Below, piece after piece: positions 10,511 to 21,874 of a stretch of 64,000 bases of DNA. Origin of the DNA: Lantana camara. Lineage: Eukaryota; Streptophyta; Magnoliopsida; Lamiales; Verbenaceae. Within the stretch, counting starts at the first letter, position 1. Every line of letters begins with the position of its first letter. Where the stretch lies: assembly GCA_037501455.1 (NCBI GenBank), contig CM074856.1:20109001-20173000 (forward strand). The letters run 5' to 3'. A program made the position numbers and the translations under genes. A model generated the notes under the pieces. The model had not been told where the DNA came from. It was given only the letters and a program-made list of their open reading frames with translations, and ran no database searches.

Positions 10511-11335
10511 TATATGAAGACAAAATTTTGGATAGATAATGGTATAATGGGTCTGGGCAGAGTCTGGGCCTAATATTAAATAATGGGCAATTATTGGATT
10601 TGGGCCTGGGTCTGGGCAATATCCGCCAATTTACAAGCCTATCCCAATCAAGTTGCTGAGAATATCTCTTAGGCACGAGACAGGCTTCATATCTTTCCAA
10701 ACTTACATCAGATCGTTGTTTAATTCGGTAGACCTACTTACTTCCAATGATATTCGTAGAGGGACGTGCTGGTACCAATGACCAAATTTGATTCTTAACA
10801 AGAGGAGTGATTTCCTCCATGATGTCCGGTCGCCAATTTTCATCTTTATTTGCCTGAGTAAAACATGTAGGTTCCGCTAGAAATGAGTTTATGATAGTTA
10901 GGCACTTTGGGACAACAGGTATTTGGATGCATGATAGACTTTGAGTTTTCTGATACTATCCATAGAACAATTTATCATAGTGTGAGATCTGTTGATGGTC
11001 GAGGTGAAACTTCACCAGTTGGTGGAGTCTCAGAGTGTGTGGAATCCGTTGGATTTATTGATGTAGGTGGGACTGGTATATTCGACGGAAGCATTGTGCA
11101 ATGAGTTAGGGATGGTAAAACAACCAAAGCAATCAGAAGGAGGTGATTAAATACTAGAACTTGAAAATATGGAACTACTGGTTAGTAATTGGACACTGGA
11201 ACTTGCGAATCAGGGATTAATTTTTGCTGACTTGACACTGGGACTTGTGAATATGAGACCAGTTTTTCTCGACCAGACACTGAATAAGCAAATCTAGAAC
11301 CTGTGGTTGCGAATTAGGCATTGGAATTTAAGAGT
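10511..11335 (-). pseudogene. Decayed repeat, probably downstream part of a copia relic
   Basis: A GGGCCTGGGTCTGGGC-type repeat occurs at about 10545-10620 and recurs near 39735-39845. From about 11110 to 11335 the minus strand has repeated ACTGGAACTTGCGAAT-like units resembling the variable linker between integrase and reverse transcriptase in plant copia elements. No intact frame exists. Confidence 0.35.
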
Positions 11336-12400
11336 CTAAAACCAGCGATGGAGAATTGTCATGCTGAACTTTGACAAGGTTCGGAAAGTGAATAACTTGA
11401 AATGTCCAGGAGAGCCAGCTGGTGATGGAAATATACTTTCATTAAATACCATATGTCTTGGAATGAGAATCTTACCCGTGGAGACCTCAAAATATTTGTA
11501 CCCCTTGTGAAACAGATTATATCCAATAAATATGTAATGATTGCTCTTAAAATCAAGTTTTGTAATGCCAAATGGTGTTAAACAAGAATAACACAAGGAA
11601 CCAAAAGTTCTTAAATGCAAACCAAGATGGTTTCTCACCATAAAATAAAGCATAAGGTTTATTAAACTTAAGCAAAGTAGCAAGAAACCGATTGGTAAGA
11701 TATACCATCGTGGCAAATGCATGAATCCAAAATGGTGAAGTTAGGTTGTAGTGTGCCAATAAAGTAAGGCCAATCTCTATAATGTGATGATGTTTGTGTC
11801 TGGTAATACAGTTTTGTTTTGGGGTTCCAGGGGAAGACAACAGATGTATGATCCCACTTGCTTGAAAGTAAGACTCTAAGATATGTCCAATAAATTCTTC
11901 ACCTGCATATTTGAATATATTTGACACGCGAAGAACAAATATTTCCAACATAACAACGAATTTAGAAAAAATAGATATACCATCAGATTTTCCTTTTAAG
12001 AGATAAAACTAGGTAAATTTGCTGAAATCATCAACTAACACCAAATAAAATATAAAACGGACACATGCAGTGTAGAACCCCAAACATCACAATATATAAT
12101 ATGCAAATGGAATGACGATCAATTTCCCTTACTGAAAAAGGCGAACGTTTTCTAAGTTGACAACTGGTACATGGGGAATCTATTGGAAGCTTAGATGGAA
12201 GTTCCAGTTCATGGCACATATGGTGTAGGATACAACTGGAAGGATGTCCAACACGAGCAAGCCACCACTCAGTTGTACATTTATTAGCTGCAAAATGAAC
12301 TTTACTTGGAGAAGAATAAAGAGAATAGAGACCACCTTTAATAGGCCCTTGGTGGAATAAATGTCCAACCTTCATATCCTTAATACATAGGGCTGTCAAG
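11336..12400 (-). pseudogene. Degenerate Ty1/copia polyprotein fragment
   Basis: The minus strand holds a GAG-pre-integrase region (around 12031-12399, with GHPSSCILHHMCHELELPSK and CTSCQLRK). Next comes the integrase core (11553-11951, with EEFIGHILESYFQASGI and a damaged PQQN-ERKH block) and a post-integrase region (11336-11722, with CYSCLTPFGITKLDFKS). The pieces lie in different frames with stops between them, and key residues are changed. There is no reverse transcriptase and no LTR next to it. It is dead. Confidence 0.8.
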
Positions 12401-12605
12401 GTCAGATATAATCTAAATCCGATCCAAAATATAATTTGACATATCCGTTCAATAAAAATGTCAGATGGATCATGTCCAATAATAAATATTTATTATCCAA
12501 AATAAATGAAGAGAATATGAAATCAAGGAGTCCAATCCGTTAAAGATCCGACTCCAATTATATTATATATATAATTAATTAATCAATAATTACATGTAAT
12601 GCCAA
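12401..12605. mobile_element. Possible hAT-type terminus and AT-rich spacer
   Basis: At about 12389 the sequence GGGCTGTCAAGGTCAGATATAATC, followed by AATCCGATCC, resembles the start of the hAT element at 33077. No matching right end was found. The remainder is AT-rich. Confidence 0.25.
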
Positions 12606-15600
12606 CACACAATCTCAAAACTTAAATGTCAGAATTGGAAAGAGAGATCCCACCACCAACCAATCCAGCAAGGGCCAAAAAACAGTCAAAGGTACTTTGT
12701 TTAAATGTCATAACTAAATTTTTATATTGTGCCTAATTGTTTGTATTCTTGGCAGATGAAAAAACCTGCTGCAAAAAATGATGGAAAAAGGAGCAAAACC
12801 ACAAAATCTGTTGCAAAGGTTTGAAAGATGTTTTAATGTGTATTTAGAGAGCCATTTTATGAGACATATACTTTAATCTTATACTTTAATCTTGCAATGA
12901 TTTTGGTGTTGTATGTAGGATAAAGAAAAACAGGTTCAAGGAAGTCCTTCAAGAGTTACAATGTAACATCCCGCTCGTCAGGCCGTACAGGTACGCCTTT
13001 TCGAGAGTGATACATGCGCATTTAAATTATTTATTTATGTAATTATATGTTTATTATAATTTTTAATTTTTATTCTTGAATTTATTTGAATTATTTGTTA
13101 CGTATATGTTTAAATATTTGAACGTTTTTGCCCTATGTGCTTCGTTCTTGATCCGCTTGAACCCGTTTTCAATTCTAAATTTTGTGAATATATGATATGC
13201 ATGAAATATATGTGTTATGAAGTTGTTTGCATGCTCGTTTTATGCTTTTAAGTTCGTTCGTTATGGTTTTTAAAACCTTTTTTATTTGTTAGGGACACGA
13301 GGGCCTAACTCGTTTTAGCGCACCTTGTGTTCCTGAAGGCGTAACTTAAGCTCCGGGATTTGGATTTGAATTCCGGAAGTGGCGTTGGACTAGTAACAAA
13401 AATTCCAAGCTTTTGAACCTAGTTTTGTTTTTTTTTAAGCCCGTTTGATCCTCTGAATTTTGCCCGAAACTTGAACCTCGTGCAGATTTGCCACCTTTTA
13501 CGGTTTTGGCCATAACTTGCTCATTTCTTAACCAAATGACTTGATTCTTGGACCCACTTAACCATGATTAAGCCCTATGTCTCTCTCCATAACCCTCATT
13601 TCGAAATCATCAAGGTATCAGGTGAGAGAAGCTGGAAACCGAGAGAGAGAAAGAAGGGATTTTTGCACTATTCATCTTTGACGATTTCAAGCTCGTATCT
13701 TCTTTGATTTTTCTCCGATTCAAAAGGTATGAATATATTCTTGTTCCTTATCTCGTTGGCATTCTTTTAATCTATGGTTTGTTCATTTTCATGGAGGTTT
13801 GAGCATCCTATGAGTTTGAGCATGAATAGTTAGGTTTTAGTTTCAATTCTTGAATCCATGCTTTAAGTTCGTTTTCGTGTGAATTGATGCATGAAATATG
13901 ATCATTCTAGCTTTCTTTATGTATATTTGAGCATGAATTTGAGGTATGAGTTGTGTATGTGGATCTACCATGGCTGAACCGTGAGATTTTTGGAGCTTTT
14001 TGGGACTGTTTTTCTTTCATTCTTTGTCGAGGAGTGTGTGTGCGTTGTTACCTTGTTTTGTTGTGTTTTTTGGGCGCTTTTGGCTGCTGGTTGCTGCTGC
14101 TTTGTTCCTGGAGGAAACAGGGTTGCTTCTCGCGAGGAAAAAGGCCCAGCGAGGGGTGACACTGGTCACCCCCTTTCTCTTGGTTTAGGTGACGCCCGTC
14201 ACCATGGAGGCCTTTGTCCTCCTGCCTCCCTTGACCGGGGTTACCCCTTTTATGCTGCAAAGTGGTGACCCCTGCCACCCCTTCACTTTTGTGGCTGTTT
14301 TGTGCGATGTGTTTGTTATGTGCTAGGTTTTGTTTCGTTGTTTGTTTCTTACTTCGGTTTCGATTTTATTCGATTCCTCCCATCCCAATCTTGATACTAA
14401 CATGTAAATATGTTGTGATATGCCACGTTTCGTTATTTATTTTAATTTTATGGCCTCGTTTGCTAAGTGTAATTTTTGCTTGAATACATGACCGTTTATA
14501 TGAAACATTTAACGTTTTCTTGCTTTCCTTGCCTTCTTTATGAACTTTGAACTTATGAATTCATATGGTATGCTATTATATGATATGATATAAGTTTATT
14601 TGATATATTATGAGTTTGATTCTTCAATTATTTATGTGATATTTCGATATTTTATGAAGTGCATTGCATCATTTGCATCCATATGCGTTTGCCGAGCGTT
14701 TATATGGTTCATGATCGAGTCTATGTTTGTCTTTCGCCCTTTTGTTTTGTTCAGAGCTTTGTCTCGAGGGAAAAGAGGTGGTCTCTTAGGTGTGTTTCGG
14801 TTTGCTTCGTCCGTTTTGGTCGACAAGGTGAGGTTTCTTTTTTTTTTATTTAATACGACCTATAACCCTACGTGAATTTTGAGGCCTGCATGCGACTTAA
14901 GTATATATAAGTATGTAGATACATGTTTCATACGTATTTTGTGGGAATTTACCCGTTTGTTATGAAACGTTTGAAAAACGCTTTTATGTATACGTAAGTT
15001 ATATTTTCGTTAACTTGTTTTGAGAAAAGGGTTGGTGTGTGTGTTTTGAAAATAGCGAGTTATGACTTTAAAAGATAAGTCTGATTTTCCAAAATTATGA
15101 ACTTATGATTTATGAACTATGAACTGGGCCCCGAAAATTTGTACAAAGGAGCCCCGGGACGGTGTTGGGCCATCGGGTCACTCCCGAGTATGGTCTCCAC
15201 ACTTAGGATCACCCCGGAACCCACTAGGAGGTTAGTGGGGGATGGAATCCTTAGGCGTGAGTGTCATGAAACTCATGACCCTGACATATTAGTACGGATG
15301 GTTAGGGTGTGCACAATGAGGAGTGTGTTAGCCCCTCACCAATCTTTAGGACCGACCCCTTCCTCATTATCTTCTTTTCCCCCTTGGTTTCTTTGAGTTT
15401 GATGGTGCAGGTTTGGTTCGTGCTAGGCGGTGGTCTTTTGTTTGAGTTTGTTAGTAGAGTCATTTGCATCTTTACTTTTCAGTCTTGGTATTATGTATAA
15501 GATATGTATGAAATATGATTCAGAATTCGAACTTTGTTACTTGTATGATTTATTTGGCCTTGCGATGGGCATAATATGTATAATTTGTAATAATTCGAGC

Positions 15601-16186
15601 ATGTATGTTTGTATTTGATGATCTTATGGCTTCCGCATTCGATATATGGTTGTTTTGCGCACTCTGTATTAGGGTCTAGACCGCTTAGCTATTGTGTGTG
15701 TTTTGTTTCTCACCCGTTCGCTATAGCTTGGTGCGTGTGCGGAGTTTCCATTTCGTTACACATGTCGGGTTATAGTGCGGGGGGTGTAATGCTCTGCGCT
15801 CCGGGGTGCTACATACAAGATCTTCAGCTTTATCAACAGAACAAAGTCCAAGACGGTTCACACGGTCTTCACTTCAGAGCCAAAGTACAGCTGAAAAATG
15901 TGGTTCCTACTGTTGCTCCAACAAAGAAGACATTAGGGGTGAAAAGAAAGTTCTCAATTCATAGACAAGTCATGCAAAAGGTACGTACCAAGCAAACTGG
16001 TGTCCACACAAACAGTGAATCTGGAACATCTACACAACAATCATCATTTTTATCCAAGCCTACATGGAAACCTACTGGAAGCTCTATAACACAAGGAGTG
16101 AGGTTCTCCACTGGAAAGAAGGGACAAGATCCAAAGAATGTCAAATTTGTGAAAGACCAGTTCTGTTGCAATCATTTTACCTGTTA
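12606..16186 (+). pseudogene. Exon-like, Lys/Ser/Arg-rich gene fragment split by a solo LTR
   Basis: Three exon-like blocks with plausible splice sites occur on the plus strand. The first is about 12626-12690, before a GTACTT donor. The second is about 12758-12818, between CAG and GT. The third begins at about 12920, after TAG. The third runs into the solo LTR at 12962 and resumes at 15814. Its frame, read across the duplicated TACAA, contains two SPxRxTRSS motifs and reaches a stop at about 15961-15963. Another frame continues open to 16186. The composition suggests a basic nuclear or transposase-tail protein, but I do not recognise the family. Confidence 0.4.
12962..15813 (+). mobile_element. 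Solo LTR of a long-LTR retrotransposon (2,852 bp)
   Basis: The block begins TGTAACATCCCG and ends GGGGTGCTACA, a TG...CA unit with short terminal mirror symmetry. It is flanked by a perfect 5-bp direct repeat TACAA at 12957-12961 and 15814-15818. There is no primer-binding site, polypurine tract or second LTR beside it. It shares segments, in opposite orientation, with the LTRs at 41241 and 47054 (for example the GCCGCCTAG...CCTGCA region). Open frames inside it, such as 13981-14268, are not genes. Confidence 0.88.
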
Positions 16187-16564
16187 GGTTTTATGATGTT
16201 TTTGTTTGGAACTTTTGTGTTTATGTTTAGATACAAGTATGGGTAAGCATGTTTTGGGTTAACTCAATTATGGTACCAAACAATTAAGGGTGGTTATGCT
16301 TATCATATGCTATTCAGTGGTATTTTAACAATTCATGTCCAGCAATTCAACGGATAATATAGTCTTTTCTTCATGTCCAAGAATTCTGTCCATTTTCTTT
16401 TTGGAATATAACATCAAGAAAAACAAGACACTAATATGCAACATAACTTCATTGCTTACTCATGAACTACAAAGTACATAATGTTGCAACATAGCACATT
16501 TCTCTTACATTTGAAAATGAGAATCGGTGCTCATCCCAGGAAAAAAAATTTTACAACCAGCACA
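16187..16564. other. Spacer between two convergent gene fragments
   Basis: AT-rich, with no open frame of note. It may hold the 3' ends of the two flanking relics. Confidence 0.4.
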
Positions 16565-16955
16565 CTACTTCCACAAATACATAAATGCCCAAGAACAAAT
16601 CAGCATTATCCACACCCATTTCAACTTCCGTGTCTTCGACTTCAACGCAGCTGCTTGTCTATCAGATTTCAAGACCAACTCAATGATTACTTGACGAGCC
16701 CTGAGAGACATTGGTGGATCAATCCATACAAAGTAGGAGCACCCGTTCAACATCTGACCAAAAATCTTGCAAGTCAGATAAAATCCCCAAAAATTAGGGT
16801 TTAAGTGAGAATAAAAAAGGAGATATAACCTTATATTATTTACAAATTGAGAAACGCCGACCAGGGTTGTCGTTCTTCCATGATGTCCGATGGTCTGCGC
16901 GCCTGCCACAATGACAAAAATCATCAACCAGAAATTCAGATGTCTCCCTCCACAT
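16565..16955 (-). pseudogene. GRF-type zinc-finger protein, probably broken
   Basis: The first exon starts at 16955 and encodes an N-terminal half GRF finger: FCHCGRRADHRTS, then NPGRRFSIC. The second block (16565-16765) encodes NGCSYFVWIDPP, the second half, then a basic stretch and a hydrophobic C-terminal segment (VWIMLICSWAFMYLW). This is the usual GRF, coiled-coil, membrane-tail layout of a small, high-copy plant family. The two halves do not join cleanly: frame 1 meets TAA at 16836-16838, the GTAAAT donor just before it leaves the wrong phase, and the later donor includes the stop. It is either a pseudogene or spliced unusually. Confidence 0.6.
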
Positions 16956-18302
16956 ATTGCTCAAACGCACTTCTCCTTTCTTTGTGATTTTGTCATAGAT
17001 TAGGGTTCAAAAAAGGGGCACGATGTTTTAAAAGGAGACTAAAACATTTAATATTAGATGAAATGTCAAAAATACCCTCCCCATTATCACATGTGACTTG
17101 CGAGTGTGCAGGTTTTGGGGGTAAACCGCTCATAAAGGGGTCGGGATGGTGGTTTGTCATGAATTAATAGTTTAGATGGTACTGGGATCGAAATAGTTTA
17201 GAAGGTGAATTGCAAAATGGCCTATAATTCGGATGGCAAAAAATCATTCTCTCTAATTTAAACATGATATCTCAAAAGTATAACTAATTTAAACTCTTAT
17301 CCGATTCGTATCACATGATATATATTAATCAAAGTTCGAATAACCATGTCCATACGACCATATCTGTGCATCCTCAGAGCAAACCTATTTAAACATGGAG
17401 ATAAAAATACTAACACGTCATGATGACACCAAATTTTGACAGAGGTGCCCAACACACCCCAATCATACAATATTTTTAGAAATGTTCGTCCATCATAGCC
17501 TCGACCCAAATCAAACCCACACGAAATGTCCTTCCAATAATAATAATAATGACTTTCTTGTATAGAAATAAAACTAGGGTAAATTATATGACCCTGGTAT
17601 TGGACCCATAGCTAAACCATCGAAATGGTCCGAGCAGCGGGTGCTGTAGCGAAACTGATTGCAAAAGAGGGGAAATCGACCACATTAAAATTACCTTCTG
17701 GGGAGGTCCGTTTGATATCCAAAAACTGCTCAGCAATGGTTGGACAAGTGGGGAATGTTGGGGCGAACCAGAAAAGTTTGGGTAGAGCATAGCATGTAAT
17801 ATGTGCATAATCGAAACTATTCGATCCATATTCACATCACAAAACTGTGTTTTATACTCAAGAATTTCATAAATTTTGTTAGTCCTCATTCAGAAATATA
17901 TAACTCAATCATGCACTGTTAAACGTAAGCTCAAGATGGGGCAGAGGTATGATCACAATTCGAAGTCACTCTTGAGAAAGTTAAACATCAGTAATGATCT
18001 GAAATAACAACACAGAAACAGCAAAGATTCATTGATTTATTTTCATGCGTGGAATTGTTTTTCCCAAATAAAGCATGCACTGATAAATATAATGCAGCAA
18101 CATAAAGGGCTAACCACTATATCCTCTATTTACCATGTAGAACACAAATTTGGTGAAGTCTTATCTAAGCTTGTACATTCCGCGACGTCCCAACTTTTTC
18201 CTCTTCTTTCTTTTCCTCCAGAAAGGAACTAATCCCTACTCAAATATAAAGAGCTAATAATTAGTTCATTCGGCATAATTTACTGGTCAAGTGCATAAAA
18301 TA
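16956..18302. other. Intergenic repeat-derived sequence
   Basis: No supported gene. The part at 17100-17260 has a GGTTTTGGGGG-type composition seen in transposon ends. The rest has short frames with no recognisable motif. It separates the GRF fragment from the 3' end of the methyltransferase gene. Confidence 0.4.
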
Positions 18303-18571
18303 ATGGGCCAATTACACCGATATCCCTTTAAATATGGCTATTACACCGACTTCCCTGCCTAGTTTCAGAATTACAGATACCCCCTTCAATTTGAAATTTT
18401 TTGTCATAGTTGGAAAAAAGGAGATAAAAGTCATCCAAACCAAACATGCAAGAACAATTTGGAAAGTTCATTGGATTTTGAATTATAACGCCATTTGACA
18501 TGTGTAATCAACAGAAGGGTGTAACTGAGAAGTAGAAACAATTCACAAGGGATGTAAGTATAAGTGCTAAA
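18303..18571. mobile_element. Candidate MITE downstream of the methyltransferase gene
   Basis: AATTACACCGATATCCCTTT on the left and the mirror of AAGGGATGTAAGTATAAGTG on the right form weak terminal inverted repeats. The style resembles the MITE at 4651-4928. The edges are uncertain. Confidence 0.4.
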
Positions 18572-18644
18572 ACGCTGAAACAATTGATTACCAAAGGAAG
18601 TTTCATACCAAATTCTAGTAGTTATCTCGGCACAGCATTATCGG

Positions 18645-21600
18645 TCAGAAGATCTTTAGAGTGCTGAGATCAGTTGGCTCGTCAATCTTTCTACACACAT
18701 AAATGAAATGAGAATCCGGATCTTCCAAAACATAATCTTCAGGAAGAACACCTTTCTCTGTGAGAGGAACAGGCTCCATCAGTGACTTTGAAGCAGTAGA
18801 TCCATCATGCCTCTTAAATCCAGGTCTAGCTGCATTATGAACCGGATAATTATAATAGTACACAGTACCAAGTCCATTTCAAGTAATTAACGCTAAGATA
18901 TTGGGAGTGATTGCAAACTTTAAATGCTTTGGCTTTTAGCTTAAAAAGAGAAGAAATGGAGTGCTTTCTTCTAGAAGCATCCTGTCGGTGGTTTTTACAG
19001 CTTTAGTTCTTTTTGCAATTATTCAGAAGTACCATTGTATTAATTCTCTTTGAACGTTCTCAGTCTTACCGCTCCAACTTTCTATAGCAGCAACAACTGC
19101 TTTAACTCTATAAAAGCACAAGTTTTGCAAACACCCCCATTATTGTTGGCAAAAATCCCAATTTCATGAGCAAAAGAAACTGATTCAAACTAGATTTTGA
19201 GATCTCGCAAATTAAAAGTTTATAATTAACATGTATGTGTGCGAGTGGAAATCTAAACCCCAAACTGAGGAACTTATTACCAGAGAAAAATTCACTTACG
19301 TATAATGTACAGTTCAATTTTCCAGTTGTAAACAGGCTTGTTTATATGGGGCATCCGCACAGTTGGATCACCATAGGTTATCTGAAATGATCAAAGGCAA
19401 ATAGAAATCGACTTTGGATCAGAACCTGATGCTAAAAATACGATAACGTGTAACATATTCAGGCATAAATTACCAACATATAAACTCCTCCAGGTTTAAG
19501 AAGCCTACAAGTGCAGAATAATAGAAATGTCACTGGATAGATAAAGCATGAAAAGAAATGAAAATGAATTAATCTAGAAACTGTAACAAGCATAAACATC
19601 ACATAAAATTATAATTTATGAGTGGCAATCGGAAAATTTATGTATCCTAGAACCTGCTCACTTCACCCAACATTTGACAAGCACTAAGTGGAGCTTCAGT
19701 ACCACACTTCAGATCCATGATTACATAATGACAGAGAAGAGAAAAACAAGTTAGGACATTCAAACTATGTTTGGTTCCAAGATTTTGTCAAGGGAACGGA
19801 GATTCTAAAGAAAAGAAAAGAAAAGTCGAAGAAATTCAAAATAATCAACTGGTTAAGTTGTTAAGGAAAATTATTTTCCCAGTTGAAAAGACACGATGAA
19901 GATTGGTTTACAGGAGATAACTGAGTAATGGAGTAGAGTGGAAGCATGGGAGCATGCAACGAGTGTGCGATTCCTTGTTCTCTCTCTCTCTCTTCTCCTC
20001 ACCATTTTTCTGAGGAGAACTGATTTTCCTTCTTCAAAGTATATTTTTACCTCACTTTTCTTCTTTCCTTGTCTTTCCTATTTTCTTCAACAACCAAACA
20101 CCAAATTTACTTTTCCTCGACATTTTCTTTTCTCTTTGTTTGTAAAATCTCAGAACCAAACAGAGTAGAAGGATAGAAAGCAGAAAAGGAAGAGCAAAAA
20201 ACATATAACATACCATCAACGAGTCAAGAGTCCCTATTATGCCAATCAGCAGACCATGTGAAACATATGTATTATGTCAAATTACAACACAGGAGAAAAC
20301 TACAAATTCAAACATGCATATAGAAATGACAAATGCACTTACCTTTATCAATGACACTATCAAACGAATCATCAGGGAAGAAGCTCATATCTCTAACATC
20401 CATTTGCATGTCTAGAAAACTTTGTAAGGAATTAAAGGAACAAAAAGTCATGATTATTCATCTGGGAGAGGGGAGAGGAAAAAGAGAGAGACACATGATC
20501 AAGTTCAAACCAAAAACATAATGGTGCATTCAGTGGCGGAGCCACTCTTCATTGGGGGGTTACAATTGACCCCCCTCAAAAAAATTTTTTTTTATTATTA
20601 TGTATATATATAGATGTTTGTATATGTAATTTTATGGGGTTTTTCATTATTGACCCCCCTCACCAAAGTTAAAATTCATATTAGTCAGGGTCAATATAAT
20701 AAATTATTTATCACCCTTTAGTATTATGCTTTGGTCGACCCCACTAAAAAAAAAATTCTGGCTCCGCCACTGGGTGCATTGACTGTGGTGTATGAGAGAA
20801 GAACTTAAGTACTCGTTTCCATTAAGGATACACTTCAATTGAGGTACGTCCTCATGCTTCTTTTTCATCATCCCAATTGCCACAGATGAAATGTCGATGT
20901 TCATTATATCTTCAAAACCGTCTTTAACCATGTCCTCAGAGATAACTAGTAAGCAAGTTATATACAATCTCTTTAGGAATGTTATCAAAGTAACACAAAC
21001 CTATGTCACACTCAGAATGCAATAACTGCAAAAAATTATACAGCAGATATGGAGCTATAGCATAGACAAAAGTCAATAAATTGAGGAAGAACCACTAACA
21101 AATGCCATCTAAGAGACAATAGAGGCAATCACAAGTTAAACAATATTTTATATTTTGTGAAATCAAAACAATTATACTCGGTCTCCAGATATAAACACGA
21201 AGTGAAGCAAGGTGATCAAAGGTAAGGTGAAGTTAACCAAATAACAATCCTTTTCGAATTTAGAGACCATATAACAAACTTTCTTGACCTAAATAAATCC
21301 AAAATCGAAAAGAAACTCATGCTAATGCAATTGAAGTAAAAATGACATAAACTATTATAATGTTATTTCAGGTAACCTCTCCTGAATCATTCATCAAAAA
21401 GGGAAAAGAAGTACAGAAGACAAAAATTTCCTAAATCCCCATTGAACCTGAGTCATCCTCTATAAACAGCAACAAAATAAACCATGGGGAGTCCATGCCA
21501 AGGAAAAACTATCTAGAGAGAATAACGGCAACACATAGGCGGAGCTCCGTTAACTCAATTCCACATATCATCAACATCCTCAATACAAACACAACATAAC

Positions 21601-21874
21601 GAGATTGCACAATTACACAGAGCTATAAAAACTCAATTCTCCACAACCAAAATCGCAAAATTCAAATTCCAGCATGAAAATTACCGGCATTTCCACAACC
21701 AACCATGAGCACCCGCGAGCTGGGGGAGACGTACTTCCGAATAAACGGGCGGAGACCCGAATAGCGTTGGTACCAGTCGAAGGAACCGCAGTTCGCTTCC
21801 TGTACATAGCGGGCGTCCCAATAGACGGCGTCGCCGTAGTTGTAGGTGTTCAACGCCGACTCGTCCCTAAACAT
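18645..21874 (-). CDS. SAM-dependent methyltransferase, METTL13/EEF1A-methyltransferase-like
   Basis: Eight coding exons on the minus strand: 21685-21874, 20832-20945, 20343-20411, 20214-20233, 19654-19706, 19474-19504, 19300-19381 and 18645-18829. They join in phase to 247 residues, the usual size of this short plant family. SAM-binding motif I is VLMVGCGNA (residues 55-63); the acidic NIDIS follows, and DSVIDKGTLDSLM holds the later core motif. The C-terminal part has VLEDPDSHFIYVCRK, conserved in the family. Relatives methylate translation elongation factor 1A in the cytosol, but the substrate here is inferred. Exon 4 is only 20 nt, encoding GTLDSLM with its flanking bases. Two MITEs sit in its introns. 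The start is supported by a C-rich leader and by family alignment from MFRDESALNTYNYGDA. Confidence 0.92.
19766..20168. mobile_element. MITE in methyltransferase intron 4
   Basis: The ends CTATGTTTGGTTCCAAGATTTT and the mirror of TAAAATCTCAGAACCAAACAGAG form imperfect inverted repeats of about 25 bp. The interior is purine-rich on one side and CT-rich on the other. It fills most of the intron between exons 5 and 4. The superfamily is unclear (PIF/Harbinger or hAT type). Confidence 0.6.
20531..20772. mobile_element. hAT-type MITE in methyltransferase intron 2
   Basis: A 242-bp element begins CAGTGGCGGAGCCA and ends TGGCTCCGCCACTG, a perfect 14-bp inverted repeat. It is flanked by a perfect 8-bp direct repeat GGTGCATT at 20523-20530 and 20773-20780, the hAT signature. 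The interior is made of CCCCCCTCA and T-rich runs with no coding capacity. Confidence 0.92.

Noticed and set aside
13953..14875. Overlapping plus-strand frames
   Set aside because: They lie wholly inside the solo LTR and have no protein-like features.
15112..15618. Plus-strand frames with mixed composition
   Set aside because: Also inside the solo LTR, near its end.
17297..17889. Minus-strand frames of 70 and 101 residues
   Set aside because: No motif, no splice support, and repeat-like context.
18180..18245. Basic minus-strand frame beside the methyltransferase 3' end
   Set aside because: It could be read as a short lysine-rich terminal exon, but the methyltransferase already has a proper stop at 18645 and no family member has such a tail.
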